64,000 nt of DNA from Streptomyces fructofermentans (GTDB lineage Bacteria > Actinomycetota > Actinomycetes > Streptomycetales > Streptomycetaceae), in assembly GCF_014651055.1 (NCBI RefSeq), contig NZ_BMWD01000009.1, forward strand, positions 105,385-169,384, read 5' to 3'. Under the pieces are notes generated by a model, which searched no databases, was not told the origin of the DNA, and saw only the letters and a program-made list of their open reading frames with translations. Below are positions 38,281 through 46,511 of this stretch, piece by piece; position 1 is the stretch's first letter; each line of letters starts with the position of its first letter. A program made the translations under genes and the position numbers.

Positions 38281-39096
38281 TCAGCCGGTGCGGCGCACGC
38301 CCTTCGCGAGATCGGCGGCGAGGGCGCGGACCGCGGCGAGTCCCGTGCTCTCGTCGGGGGCGTCCAGCATCCGCTTCACGAAGGCCGAGCCGACGATGAC
38401 GCCGTCGGCGAAGCCGGCGACCTCGGCGGCCTGTTCGGCGTTCGAGACGCCGAGTCCCACGCAGACCGGCAGGTCGGTGGTGGCCCTGGTGCGTCCGACG
38501 AGGTCCTGTGCCTGCTCGCCGACGGACGCGCGGGTGCCGGTGACCCCCATCAGGGAGGCCGCGTAGACGAAGCCGGAGCCCGCCGCGGTGATCTCGGCGA
38601 GCCGGGCGTCCTTGCTGCTGGGGGCGACGACGAAGACGGTCGCGAGGCCGTGCTTGTCGGCGTGCTCCCGCCACAGCGCGGACTCCTGCACGGGGAGGTC
38701 GGGCAGGATGCAGCCCGCCCCGCCGGCCTCCGCGAGCTCGGCGGTGAAGCGCTCGACGCCGTAGCGGTCGATCGGGTTCCAGTACGTCATGACGAGTACG
38801 GGCCTGCCGGTGGCCTCGAAGGCCTCGCGGACGGTCCGCATCACGTCGGCGATCCGGACGCCGCCGCGCAGGGCGATGTCGTCGGCGGTCTGGATGACCG
38901 GCCCGTCGAGGACCGGGTCGCTGTGGGGCAGGCCGATCTCCACGACGTCGGCCCCGCCGTCGAAGGCGGCCTTGACCGCCGCGATCCCGCCGTCCACGGT
39001 CGGGAACCCGGCCGGGAGGTAGGCGATGAGCGCGGACCGGCCCTCGGCCCTGGCCGCGGCGAGTGTGTCGTCCAGCAGCCTGATGTTGCCGCTCAC
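38281..39096 (-). CDS. trpA: Tryptophan synthase, alpha subunit
   Basis: 271 residues. Catalytic Glu in VVEIGLPHSDPVLDGPVIQ with the active-site Asp a few residues later, VLVMTYWNPI, PDLPVQES, and the phosphate-binding GLGVSNAEQAAEV and VIVGSAFV. It cleaves indole-3-glycerol phosphate to indole, which is channelled to TrpB. The start overlaps the trpB stop by 4 nt. The last gene of the trpC-trpM-trpB-trpA run. Confidence 0.97.
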   Translation of the reverse strand: MSGNIRLLDDTLAAARAEGRSALIAYLPAGFPTVDGGIAAVKAAFDGGADVVEIGLPHSDPVLDGPVIQTADDIALRGGVRIADVMRTVREAFEATGRPVLVMTYWNPIDRYGVERFTAELAEAGGAGCILPDLPVQESALWREHADKHGLATVFVVAPSSKDARLAEITAAGSGFVYAASLMGVTGTRASVGEQAQDLVGRTRATTDLPVCVGLGVSNAEQAAEVAGFADGVIVGSAFVKRMLDAPDESTGLAAVRALAADLAKGVRRTG

Positions 39097-40379
39097 TTGG
39101 CGTCCCCCTCGATCTCGGCGCGGTCGCTGTCGGCGTCCGGCTCCACGGTGGCGTCCGTGTCGTACAGACCGAAGTAGCGGGCGGCCGTGTCCATGTCCTT
39201 GTCGCCGCGGCCGGACAGGTTGACGACGACGAGGCCGTCCCTGCCCAGTTCCCTGCCGACCTCCAGCGCCCCGGCGAGGGCGTGGGCGCTCTCGATCGCC
39301 GGGATGATGCCCTCGCTGCGGGAGAGCAGGCGCAGCGCCTGCATGGCGGCGTCGTCGGTGACCGCGCGGTACTCGCCGCGGCCGCTGTCCTTGAGGTACG
39401 CGTGCTCGGGGCCGATGCCCGGGTAGTCGAGTCCGGCCGAGATCGAGTAGGGCTCGGTGATCTGCCCCTCGTCGTCCTGGAGGACGTACGAGCGCGAACC
39501 GTGCAGGATGCCCGGCTCACCCGCGGTCAGCGTGGCCGCGTGCTCGCCGGTCTCCAGGCCGTGTCCGGCGGGCTCGCAGCCGATGAGGCGCACCCCCGCG
39601 TCCGGGATGAAGGCGTGGAAGAGGCCGATGGCGTTGGAGCCGCCGCCGACGCAGGCGACGGCCGCGTCGGGCAGGCGCCCCGCGCGCTCCAGGATCTGCC
39701 GTCGCGCCTCGACGCCGATGACCCGGTGGAAGTCGCGGACCATGGCGGGGAAGGGGTGCGGTCCGGCGACCGTGCCGAAGAGGTAGTGGGTGCGGTCGAC
39801 GTTGGCGACCCAGTCGCGGAACGCCTCGTTGATGGCGTCCTTCAGCGTGCGGCTGCCGGACTTCACGGCGACGACCTCGGCGCCGAGCATGCGCATGCGG
39901 GCGACGTTGAGGGCCTGGCGCCGCGTGTCGATCTCGCCCATGTAGATGGTGCAGTCGAGGCCGAACAGCGCGCAGGCGGTGGCCGTCGCGACGCCGTGCT
40001 GGCCTGCGCCGGTCTCGGCGATGACGCGGGTCTTGCCCATGCGCCGGGTGAGGAGCGCCTGGCCGAGCACGTTGTTGATCTTGTGGGAGCCGGTGTGGTT
40101 GAGGTCCTCCCGCTTGAGGAAGACCCGGGCGCCGCCGGCGTGCTCGGCGAACCGGGGCACCTCGGTCAGGGAGCTGGGCCGGCCGGTGTAGTGGACGAGC
40201 AGGTCGTCCAGCTCGCGGGCGAACTCCGGGTCGGACTTCGCCTTGTCGTACTCGACGGCGACCTCGTCCACGGCGGCGACCAGCGCCTCCGGGATGAACT
40301 TGCCGCCGAACGCGCCGAAGTAGCCCTCGGCACTGGGCACTTGGCCCTCGGGGTCGGGAATGAAGAACTCGCTGGGCAT
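39093..40379 (-). CDS. trpB: Tryptophan synthase, beta subunit
   Basis: 428 residues. PLP lysine K100 in LNHTGSHKINNVLGQ, ETGAGQHGVA, the glycine-rich phosphate site CVGGGSNAIG, and the C-terminal LSGRGDKDM. It joins indole and serine to make tryptophan. Start MPSEFFIPDPEG; a 211-nt gap separates it from trpM upstream, which contains no clear further gene. It is coupled to trpA. Confidence 0.97.
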   Translation of the reverse strand: MPSEFFIPDPEGQVPSAEGYFGAFGGKFIPEALVAAVDEVAVEYDKAKSDPEFARELDDLLVHYTGRPSSLTEVPRFAEHAGGARVFLKREDLNHTGSHKINNVLGQALLTRRMGKTRVIAETGAGQHGVATATACALFGLDCTIYMGEIDTRRQALNVARMRMLGAEVVAVKSGSRTLKDAINEAFRDWVANVDRTHYLFGTVAGPHPFPAMVRDFHRVIGVEARRQILERAGRLPDAAVACVGGGSNAIGLFHAFIPDAGVRLIGCEPAGHGLETGEHAATLTAGEPGILHGSRSYVLQDDEGQITEPYSISAGLDYPGIGPEHAYLKDSGRGEYRAVTDDAAMQALRLLSRSEGIIPAIESAHALAGALEVGRELGRDGLVVVNLSGRGDKDMDTAARYFGLYDTDATVEPDADSDRAEIEGDAK

Positions 40380-40590
40380 GCGGTCACCTCACGGGGGCGA
40401 AAGCCCCGGTCGACAGGTCTGATGGCGGTCGCGTGTGCGCCTTCGGCCGTCGTCGTCCCACCGGCCCGTGTGCCTTCGATGGAGGGCACGGCCTCCGTCG
40501 GGGACGGTCCGCGCCCCGGTCCGGGCAGGGCGGTGCCCTGCCGGTCCCACGGCGGTGGTCGGGTGGTGTCCGGATGGTCCCGGCCGCCCG

Positions 40591-40881
40591 TCAGAGGACG
40601 GGGCGGTGACCACCGGCGGCGTCGGCGCGCGGGCGCCGGCGCCATCGCATCCCGTTGACCTGGCCCGGCTCGTCGCCGATGACGTACCGGACGCGGCGTC
40701 CGTGCACCCGGCGGGCCGGGGCGCGGCAGCCGCGCGGGCGGCAGCCGCGGGCGAGGCGGGCGTAGGGGTCGCGGACTCCGGCACCCGCCGGTCCCGCCGC
40801 GGCCGACCGCACGCGCGCCGTACCACCGTCGGGGCGCGGGCCCGGACGGGTGGCGGCGGGGAAGCGGCGGTCGGCGTCCAT
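40591..40881 (-). CDS. trpM: TrpM-like small basic protein
   Basis: An ORF of 96 residues starts 9 nt after the trpC stop. Its second half is strongly basic and Cys-containing: YARLARGCRPRGCRAPARR, then VRYVIGDEPGQVNGMRWRRR. A small protein named TrpM, encoded between trpC and trpB in Streptomyces coelicolor, is known to modulate tryptophan synthesis and development; position fits. The S. coelicolor product is shorter, so the true start may be further in. No strong ribosome-binding site is seen, which suggests translational coupling to trpC. Confidence 0.65.
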   Translation of the reverse strand: MDADRRFPAATRPGPRPDGGTARVRSAAAGPAGAGVRDPYARLARGCRPRGCRAPARRVHGRRVRYVIGDEPGQVNGMRWRRRPRADAAGGHRPVL

Positions 40882-40890
40882 CGGGGAGGG

Positions 40891-41700
40891 TCAGCCCCGC
40901 CCGTGCCGCAGCGCGGGGTGCGCTCCGGCGGCGACCAGGTCGGAGACCGCGGTCCTCGGGTCCCGGCCGGTGACCAGGGACTCGCCGACCAGCACCGCGT
41001 CGGCGCCGGCGTTGGCGTACGCGATGAGGTCGTGCGGGCCGCGGACACCGGATTCGGCGATCTTGACGAGGTGCGCGGGGATCTCGGGCGCGAGGCGCTC
41101 GAAGGTCCCGCGGTCGACCTTGAGGTCCTTCAGGTTGCGCGCGTTGACACCGATGATCTTCGCACCGGCGTCCACCGCGCGCTCGACCTCGTCCTCGTCG
41201 TGCACCTCGACGAGCGGCGTGAGGCCGATGGACTCGGCACGCTCGATCAGGGACTCGAGAGCGGGCTGGTCGAGCGCCGCGACGATGAGCAGCGCGAGGT
41301 CGGCGCCGTACGCGCGGGCCTCCCACAGCTGGTAGGAGGTGACGATGAAGTCCTTGCGCAGCACGGGGATGTCCACCCGGGCGCGCACGGCCTCGAGGTC
41401 CGCGAGCGAGCCGCCGAAGCGGCGCTGTTCGGTCAGCACGGAGATGACGGCCGCGCCGCCGGCCTCGTAGTCGGCGGCGAGCGCCGCCGGGTCGGCGATC
41501 GCGGCCAGCGCGCCCTTGGAGGGGCTGGAGCGCTTGACCTCGCAGATGACCTTGACGCCGTCGCCGCGCAGGGCCGCGACACCGTCCTTGGCGGCCGGAG
41601 CCTTCGCCGCGCGCTCCTTGAGCTCGTCGAGGCTGACGCGCGCCTGCCGCTCCGCGAGGTCGGCACGGACTCCGTCGATGATCTCGTCGAGCACACTCAC
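40891..41700 (-). CDS. trpC: Indole-3-glycerol phosphate synthase
   Basis: GTG at 41700 (VSVLDEIIDGVRADLAERQ) with GGGAAGGGGG upstream gives 269 residues. Family residues: E54 and K56 in VICEVKRSSPSKG, VLTEQRRFGGS, VLRKDFIV with the catalytic Lys, GVNARNLKDL, and ESGVRGPHDL. It closes the indole ring from CdRP. The 166-nt upstream stretch to the DUF2752 gene holds no Trp-rich leader peptide, so a classic attenuator is not evident. Confidence 0.96.
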   Translation of the reverse strand: MSVLDEIIDGVRADLAERQARVSLDELKERAAKAPAAKDGVAALRGDGVKVICEVKRSSPSKGALAAIADPAALAADYEAGGAAVISVLTEQRRFGGSLADLEAVRARVDIPVLRKDFIVTSYQLWEARAYGADLALLIVAALDQPALESLIERAESIGLTPLVEVHDEDEVERAVDAGAKIIGVNARNLKDLKVDRGTFERLAPEIPAHLVKIAESGVRGPHDLIAYANAGADAVLVGESLVTGRDPRTAVSDLVAAGAHPALRHGRG

Positions 41701-41866
41701 GCGAGCGGCCCCCTTCCCTGACGGTTGACACTTCAAGCGGTTCTGCGGTCGACCCCGGTCCGTCGCACCGGACGAATCGGATGGTCACTGCGATGGTATC
41801 CGCAGGAGGGCTCATGCCTCGCATCCGGTTGACGCCGGTCCCACTACCTGGACGTTCACCGATTGA

Positions 41867-42310
41867 TCAAGGATGCAGCGAGCCACCGAACGGCAGGTTC
41901 CGGACAACCGTGAAGACCAGCAGCAACGCGCCGAGCGACCACATCACGTAGGGGCCCGGATCGAGGCGCAGCGACCGTCCCTGGACGGAACGCACCACCC
42001 ATACGGTCCACAGCGCGGCGAACACCGCGTAGCCGAGCACCGCGACCGCGTTGGCCCCGAGCGCCGTCGTGAGGTCGCCGTGCGCGACGGCGTGCGCGCT
42101 GCGCAGCCCTCCGCAGCCGGGGCAGTAGACGCCCGTGTAGCGCAGCAGGGGGCAGCCGGGGTAGTGGCCGGGCTCGTTCGGGTCGACGGCGCCCACGTAG
42201 GCGAAGGCCCCGACGACGGCCGCGAGCATCGCGCCGGGGACGGCGAGCCGCCGCGGCAGCGATCCGGCGGCGGGCCCCGTCCCCTGGGTTTCGGCGTTCA
42301 CCCGACGCAT
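41867..42310 (-). CDS. DUF2752 membrane protein
   Basis: 147 residues, GGGGGAG in front of the ATG at 42310. Three probable membrane helices and the family motif YCPGCGGLRSAHAVAHGDLTTAL between the first two. A further Cys lies in YPGCPLL. The conserved CPxCGxxR pattern suggests metal or redox binding but the family is uncharacterised. In this block it sits between trpC and other small membrane proteins near trpE. Confidence 0.88.
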   Translation of the reverse strand: MRRVNAETQGTGPAAGSLPRRLAVPGAMLAAVVGAFAYVGAVDPNEPGHYPGCPLLRYTGVYCPGCGGLRSAHAVAHGDLTTALGANAVAVLGYAVFAALWTVWVVRSVQGRSLRLDPGPYVMWSLGALLLVFTVVRNLPFGGSLHP

Positions 42311-42411
42311 TCTGCCGCTCCCCCGCGGACGGCGCGCGCAAGGGCCCCGGACACGCGGAAGGCGGCCCCGGCGCCGCGCGCCGGACCCGCCCTCCCGACA
42401 GCCGGGCCGGA

Positions 42412-42648
42412 TCAGCCCTCGGCGGACGCCACCTGCGGGGCCTGGTGGCCGGTGCGCTTCGTCTGACCGAGGCCCGCCGCGCGCATGGCCATGCCGACCA
42501 CGCCGCCGAGAGCCACGATGACCATGCCGCCCCAGAAGCCCAGCGGGTTGGCCATCACCATGAAGGCGCCGGCGACGCAGAAACCGATGAAGGCGATGAT
42601 GACACCGGTCCAGGCGGCCGGAGTGTGACCGTGGTTGCTGCCCGCCAT
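42412..42648 (-). CDS. HGxxPAAW family small membrane protein
   Basis: 78 residues. The N-terminal signature HGHTPAAWTG gives the family its name. Two membrane helices follow (VIIAFIGFCVAGAFMVMA and GGMVIVALGGVVGMAM) with a hydrophilic tail. Function unknown. It is found near trp genes in actinobacteria and lies between the DUF2752 gene and the Trp-associated membrane protein gene on the same strand. Confidence 0.85.
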   Translation of the reverse strand: MAGSNHGHTPAAWTGVIIAFIGFCVAGAFMVMANPLGFWGGMVIVALGGVVGMAMRAAGLGQTKRTGHQAPQVASAEG

Positions 42649-42770
42649 GACTTGCTCCTCGTTAGCTCTGTGCGTGTGTGAGTCGGACGCTCATGTCCAT
42701 TGTCCCGTACCCGCGCGCATGCCCCGAGCGGGGGTCCTCCCCCTCTCTCGCGGTCCTCGCGCGCCGGGCG

Positions 42771-43403
42771 CTATGCCCCGGTCGGGTCCTCGCCGCGGTC
42801 GAGGGCCTTCCAGATCTCCTCGGGGCGGTCCGGGTCCACGGGGGCCCGGGTCCTGCGGGGCCGGGGGGTGCCGTCGCGCTCGTAGCGTCCGGACATCGCG
42901 GGCCACAGCCGTCCGTAGCGCAGCGCCAGGAGGCCCGCGAGCAGGAGCAGCAGACCGCCCGCGGCGGCCACGTACGGCCAGGCGGTGTGGGTCATGGCGC
43001 CGACGGTGGCGGAGGTGTCGCCGGAGGCCTGAGCGGCCTTCTCGTCCAGCGCGGAGCTGTCGGAGAGGCCGAGGAGGGCGGTCGCGACGATGCCGGCGCC
43101 GGAGAGCGCGAGGAGGCCGGCGACCAGGAGGCGGCCCGCGCGGCGGACCGCGAAGACGGCGACCAGCGCGGCGAGGCCCACTATCGCCAGGGACGCGGGA
43201 ACGCCCGTGACGTCACTGCCCGAGGCGCTCAGCGGGAAGGCTCCGCCGGCGACCGTCGCGGTCCCCGCCGACCAGCCCTGACGTGAGGCGAGCAGGGCGA
43301 CGGCAGCGCCGAGCGCGCCGAACAGCAGGGCGAGGGCGAGGCTGCGCCGGCCGGACCGGGCGGGGCCTTGGGTGTCGGATCGGGGGTGCGGAACGGCAGT
43401 CAC
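42771..43403 (-). CDS. Trp biosynthesis-associated membrane protein (TIGR02234-like)
   Basis: The GTG at 43403 (VTAVPHPRSDTQG) has GGAG 5 nt before it and gives 210 residues. Four predicted membrane helices: LALALLFGALGAAVALLAS, VPASLAIVGLAALVAVFAV, LLVAGLLALSGAGIVATALL and YVAAAGGLLLLLAGLLAL, with the extracytoplasmic RQGWSAG segment after helix 1. C-terminal cytosolic tail ends RPEEIWKALDRGEDPT, which is typical of this family found next to trpE in actinobacteria. Function unproven; a role in tryptophan or precursor transport is only guessed. Confidence 0.85.
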   Translation of the reverse strand: MTAVPHPRSDTQGPARSGRRSLALALLFGALGAAVALLASRQGWSAGTATVAGGAFPLSASGSDVTGVPASLAIVGLAALVAVFAVRRAGRLLVAGLLALSGAGIVATALLGLSDSSALDEKAAQASGDTSATVGAMTHTAWPYVAAAGGLLLLLAGLLALRYGRLWPAMSGRYERDGTPRPRRTRAPVDPDRPEEIWKALDRGEDPTGA

Positions 43404-43826
43404 GTACTCCACTATCGCCTGAACTCCGGGCGAAGCGTCACCCGGGTTCACGTGACCCGCGTCCCATTGTCCTCGTCCGTCCGCGCTCCGGCCCGGGTCC
43501 GGAACGCGGCCCGGAAGGCGCCGGGGGCGGGTCCGGAGCCTGCCGGGAGGCGCCGGGGCAGGTCAGGAGCGGCGGGTCCGGGACCCGGGCCCAGACCCGG
43601 ACCCGGGCCCGCGGGACGGCGGGGTGCGCCTGCGGGGCGGCGCGTCCCGGACCCGGACCCGGACCCGCGGGACAGCGGTGCGCCTGCGGGGCGCCGGGCG
43701 CGGGACGGGGGCGGCGGGCGCGCGACCCCGCGGCCCGCGGGTGCCGTCCGGGCCCGGGGGCCATGGCCGGCCACGACGGGCCGGGCGTCGGAGCGGCGGG
43801 CGGTGTCGGGTCCGCGGGGGGCGCGC
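43404..43826. repeat. Repetitive intergenic region between trpE and the Trp-associated membrane protein
   Basis: A 423-nt stretch without a credible gene. At about 43590-43695 a roughly 57-bp unit is duplicated: runs of CCCGGACCCGG followed by GCGGGAC..GCGGTGCGCCTGCGGGGC. Alternating CCCGG/GGCCC blocks could fold into stable hairpins and may end the trpE transcript. Nothing else was recognised. Confidence 0.6.
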
Positions 43827-45317
43827 TCAGCCCCCGAGCCGGTTCGCGGTGTGGACCGCGCGCAGCACCGCGGCCGCCTTGTTGCGGCACTCGGTGTCCT
43901 CGGCGACGGGGTCCGAGTCGGCGACGACCCCCGCGCCCGCCTGCACGTACGCGGTGCCGTCCCGCAGCAGGGCGGTACGGATGGCGATGGCGGTGTCGGA
44001 GTCGCCCGCGAAGTCGAGGTAGCCCACGCAGCCGCCGTACAGGCCGCGCCGGGACGGCTCCAGCTCGTCGATGATCTGCATCGCGCGGGGCTTGGGGGCG
44101 CCCGAGAGGGTGCCCGCGGGGAAGCACGCGGTCAGCACGTCGAAGGCGGTGCGGCCCTCGGCCACCCGGCCCGTCACCGTGGACACGATGTGCATCACGT
44201 GCGAGTACCGCTCGATGGACATGAAGTCGACGACCTCGACGGAGCCGGGCTCGCAGACCCGTCCGAGGTCGTTGCGCCCGAGGTCGACGAGCATCAGGTG
44301 CTCGGCGCGCTCCTTGGGGTCGGCGATCAGTTCGTCGGCGAGGGCCTGGTCCTCCTGGACGGTGGCACCGCGCGGCCGGGTGCCCGCGATCGGGTGCACC
44401 ATGGCCTGCCCGTCCTCGACCTTGACCAGGGCCTCCGGGGAGGAGCCCACGACGTCGAAGCCGTCGAACCGGAAGAGGTACATGTACGGCGACGGGTTGG
44501 TGGCCCGCAGCACGCGGTAGACGTCCAGCGCGCTCGCCGTGCAGGGCGTCTCGAAGCGCTGGGAGGGGACGACCTGGAACGCCTCGCCCGCCCTGATGCG
44601 CTCCTTGATGTCCTCGACGGCGTCCTGGTAGTCGGGCCCGCCCCACAGGGCGGTGTACTCGGGCAGCTCGGACGGCGGCAGCGCCGCGGGGGGCTGCGAG
44701 ACGGACCGGGACAGGTCCGCCTCCATGGCGTCGAGCCGGGCCACGGCGTCCGCGTACGCCTCGTCGACGCCCGTGTCGAGGTCGTTGTGGTTGATGGCGT
44801 TGGCGATCAGCAGGACCGAACCGTCCCAGTGGTCCATGACGGCGAGGTCGCTGGTCAGCAGCATCGTCAGCTCGGGCAGCGCGAGGTCGTCGCGCTCACC
44901 GGGGCCGATCTTCTCCAGGCGGCGGACGATGTCGTAGCCGAGGTAGCCGACCATGCCACCGGTGAAGGGGGGCAGCCCCTGGTCGTGGGCGAGGTCGTGG
45001 GGCGTGTGGAGGGCCTCGACGGTGGCGCGCAGGGCGGCCAGCGGGTCGCCGTCCGCCGGGACGCCGACCGGCGGAGTGCCCAGCCAGTGCGCCCGGCCGT
45101 CGCGCTCGGTGAGCGTGGCGGCGGAGCGCACGCCGACGAACGAGTACCGGGACCACGAGCGGCCGTTCTCCGCGGACTCCAGCAGGAAGGTGCCGGGCCG
45201 TTCGGCGGCGAGCTTGCGGTAGAGCGCGACCGGGGTGTCGCCGTCGGCGAGGAGCTTGCGGCCGACGGGGATCACACGCCGGTCGGTGGCCAGCTTGCGG
45301 AACGTGTCGAGGTCCAT
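43827..45317 (-). CDS. trpE: Anthranilate synthase component I
   Basis: 496 residues. Trp feedback-binding element LLESAENG near residue 47, then the chorismate-utilising domain: GEAFQVVPSQRF, PSPYMYLF, GSSPEALVKV, HPIAGTRPRG, LVDLGRNDLGRV, and FPAGTLSGAPKPRAMQIIDELE. It makes anthranilate with the glutaminase subunit TrpG, which is not in this window, nor is trpD. The hisI stop lies 11 nt before its ATG, so hisI and trpE are one transcript. Confidence 0.96.
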   Translation of the reverse strand: MDLDTFRKLATDRRVIPVGRKLLADGDTPVALYRKLAAERPGTFLLESAENGRSWSRYSFVGVRSAATLTERDGRAHWLGTPPVGVPADGDPLAALRATVEALHTPHDLAHDQGLPPFTGGMVGYLGYDIVRRLEKIGPGERDDLALPELTMLLTSDLAVMDHWDGSVLLIANAINHNDLDTGVDEAYADAVARLDAMEADLSRSVSQPPAALPPSELPEYTALWGGPDYQDAVEDIKERIRAGEAFQVVPSQRFETPCTASALDVYRVLRATNPSPYMYLFRFDGFDVVGSSPEALVKVEDGQAMVHPIAGTRPRGATVQEDQALADELIADPKERAEHLMLVDLGRNDLGRVCEPGSVEVVDFMSIERYSHVMHIVSTVTGRVAEGRTAFDVLTACFPAGTLSGAPKPRAMQIIDELEPSRRGLYGGCVGYLDFAGDSDTAIAIRTALLRDGTAYVQAGAGVVADSDPVAEDTECRNKAAAVLRAVHTANRLGG

Positions 45318-45328
45318 GCCGGCCGACC

Positions 45329-45730
45329 CTACTGATCCACGGGCGCCACGCCCGAATCCGCGTCCCGGAGCAGCACGTCGGCGTCGAAGCAGGTGCGGTC
45401 CCCGGTGTGGCAGGCGGCGCCCACCTGGTCGACCTTGACCAGCAGGGTGTCGGCGTCGCAGTCCAGGGCGACGGACCTGACGTGCTGGACGTGTCCGGAG
45501 GTGTCGCCCTTGACCCAGTACTCCCGGCGGCTGCGCGACCAGTAGGTGCAGCGTCCCGTCGTGAGGGTGCGGTGCAGTGCCTCGTCGTCCATCCAGCCGA
45601 GCATCAGCACCTCACCGGTGTCGTACTGCTGGGCGATGGCCGGGACGAGCCCGTCGGCGCTGCGCCTCAGGCGCGCGGAGATCTCGGGGTCCAGGCCGCT
45701 GGGCCTGCTGGGCGGGGGCGTACTGGTCAT
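45329..45730 (-). CDS. hisI: Phosphoribosyl-AMP cyclohydrolase
   Basis: The ATG at 45730 gives 133 residues. Motifs: PAIAQQYDTGEVLMLGWMDDEAL, TYWSRSRREYWVKGDTSGH, the Mg site CDADTLLVKVDQ and the Zn cysteines in GAACHTGDRTCF. It opens the adenine ring of PR-AMP in histidine synthesis. The HisE (PR-ATP pyrophosphohydrolase) domain is absent, so that activity is encoded elsewhere. It leads the unit into trpE and is separated from the other his genes by about 3 kb. Confidence 0.95.
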   Translation of the reverse strand: MTSTPPPSRPSGLDPEISARLRRSADGLVPAIAQQYDTGEVLMLGWMDDEALHRTLTTGRCTYWSRSRREYWVKGDTSGHVQHVRSVALDCDADTLLVKVDQVGAACHTGDRTCFDADVLLRDADSGVAPVDQ

Positions 45731-45872
45731 GCCGACCATTGTGCCGCGCCGCGGGGCCCGGCCCGGTCCGCGTCCACGGGTTGAGAGACCGGGCGCGCCC
45801 GGACGGCGGGCGGGGCGGACGCGGCCGGCGGACGGGTGGGCGGACCGGCGGGACGGCCGTAGGCTGGCAGGC

Positions 45873-46508
45873 ATGTCGACCCATGCCAAGCGTGAACGAC
45901 TTCTCCTCGCCGATCTGTTGGAGGCGGAAGGACCGACCGCCCCCACCCTGTGCGACGGCTGGAACACCCGCGACCTGGCCGCCCACGTGGTGGTCCGCGA
46001 ACGCCGGCCGGACGCCGCGGGCGGCATCCTGATCAAGCAGCTCGCACCCCGCCTCGAGCGGGTGACGGCGGAGTTCACCGAGAAGCCGTACGAGGAGCTG
46101 ATCCAGCTCATCCGTACGGGGCCGCCGCGCTTCTCGCCGTTCTCCCTCAAGCAGATCGACGAGGCGTCCAACGCGATCGAGTTCTACGTCCACACGGAGG
46201 ACGTACGCCGGGCCCGGCCGGACTGGGTGCCGCGTGAGCTCGACCCGGTGTTCCAGGACGCCCTGTGGTCCCGGATGGAGCGCACGGCCCGGCTGATGGG
46301 CCGCGGCGCCCCGACCGGGCTGGTGCTGCGGCGCCCGGACGGCCGGACCGCGGTCGCGCACCGGGGCACGCCGGTCGTGACGGTCACCGGCGAGCCCTCC
46401 GAGCTGCTCCTGTTCCTGTACGGCCGCAGGGAGGTGGCCGATGTGCAGCTGGAGGGCGACAAGGAGGCCGTCGCCCGGCTGAACGAGGCGAAGCCGTCGG
46501 GTATCTGA
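45873..46508 (+). CDS. TIGR03085-type maleylpyruvate-isomerase-like protein
   Basis: The ATG at 45873 gives 211 residues. DinB-like helical fold of the mycothiol-dependent maleylpyruvate isomerase group: TLCDGWNTRDLAAHVVVRE contains the first metal His, and NAIEFYVHTEDVRRARPDW carries HTEDVR with the second His. Members are usually metal-binding, often mycothiol-linked. Substrate unknown. It stands alone between the hisI and MFS genes and is convergent with the MFS gene. Confidence 0.82.
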   Translation: MSTHAKRERLLLADLLEAEGPTAPTLCDGWNTRDLAAHVVVRERRPDAAGGILIKQLAPRLERVTAEFTEKPYEELIQLIRTGPPRFSPFSLKQIDEASNAIEFYVHTEDVRRARPDWVPRELDPVFQDALWSRMERTARLMGRGAPTGLVLRRPDGRTAVAHRGTPVVTVTGEPSELLLFLYGRREVADVQLEGDKEAVARLNEAKPSGI

Positions 46509-46511
46509 CCG

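Noticed and set aside
41701..41866. Trp-leader attenuator upstream of trpC
   Set aside because: No short ORF with adjacent Trp codons was found on the transcribed strand here or directly before trpE.
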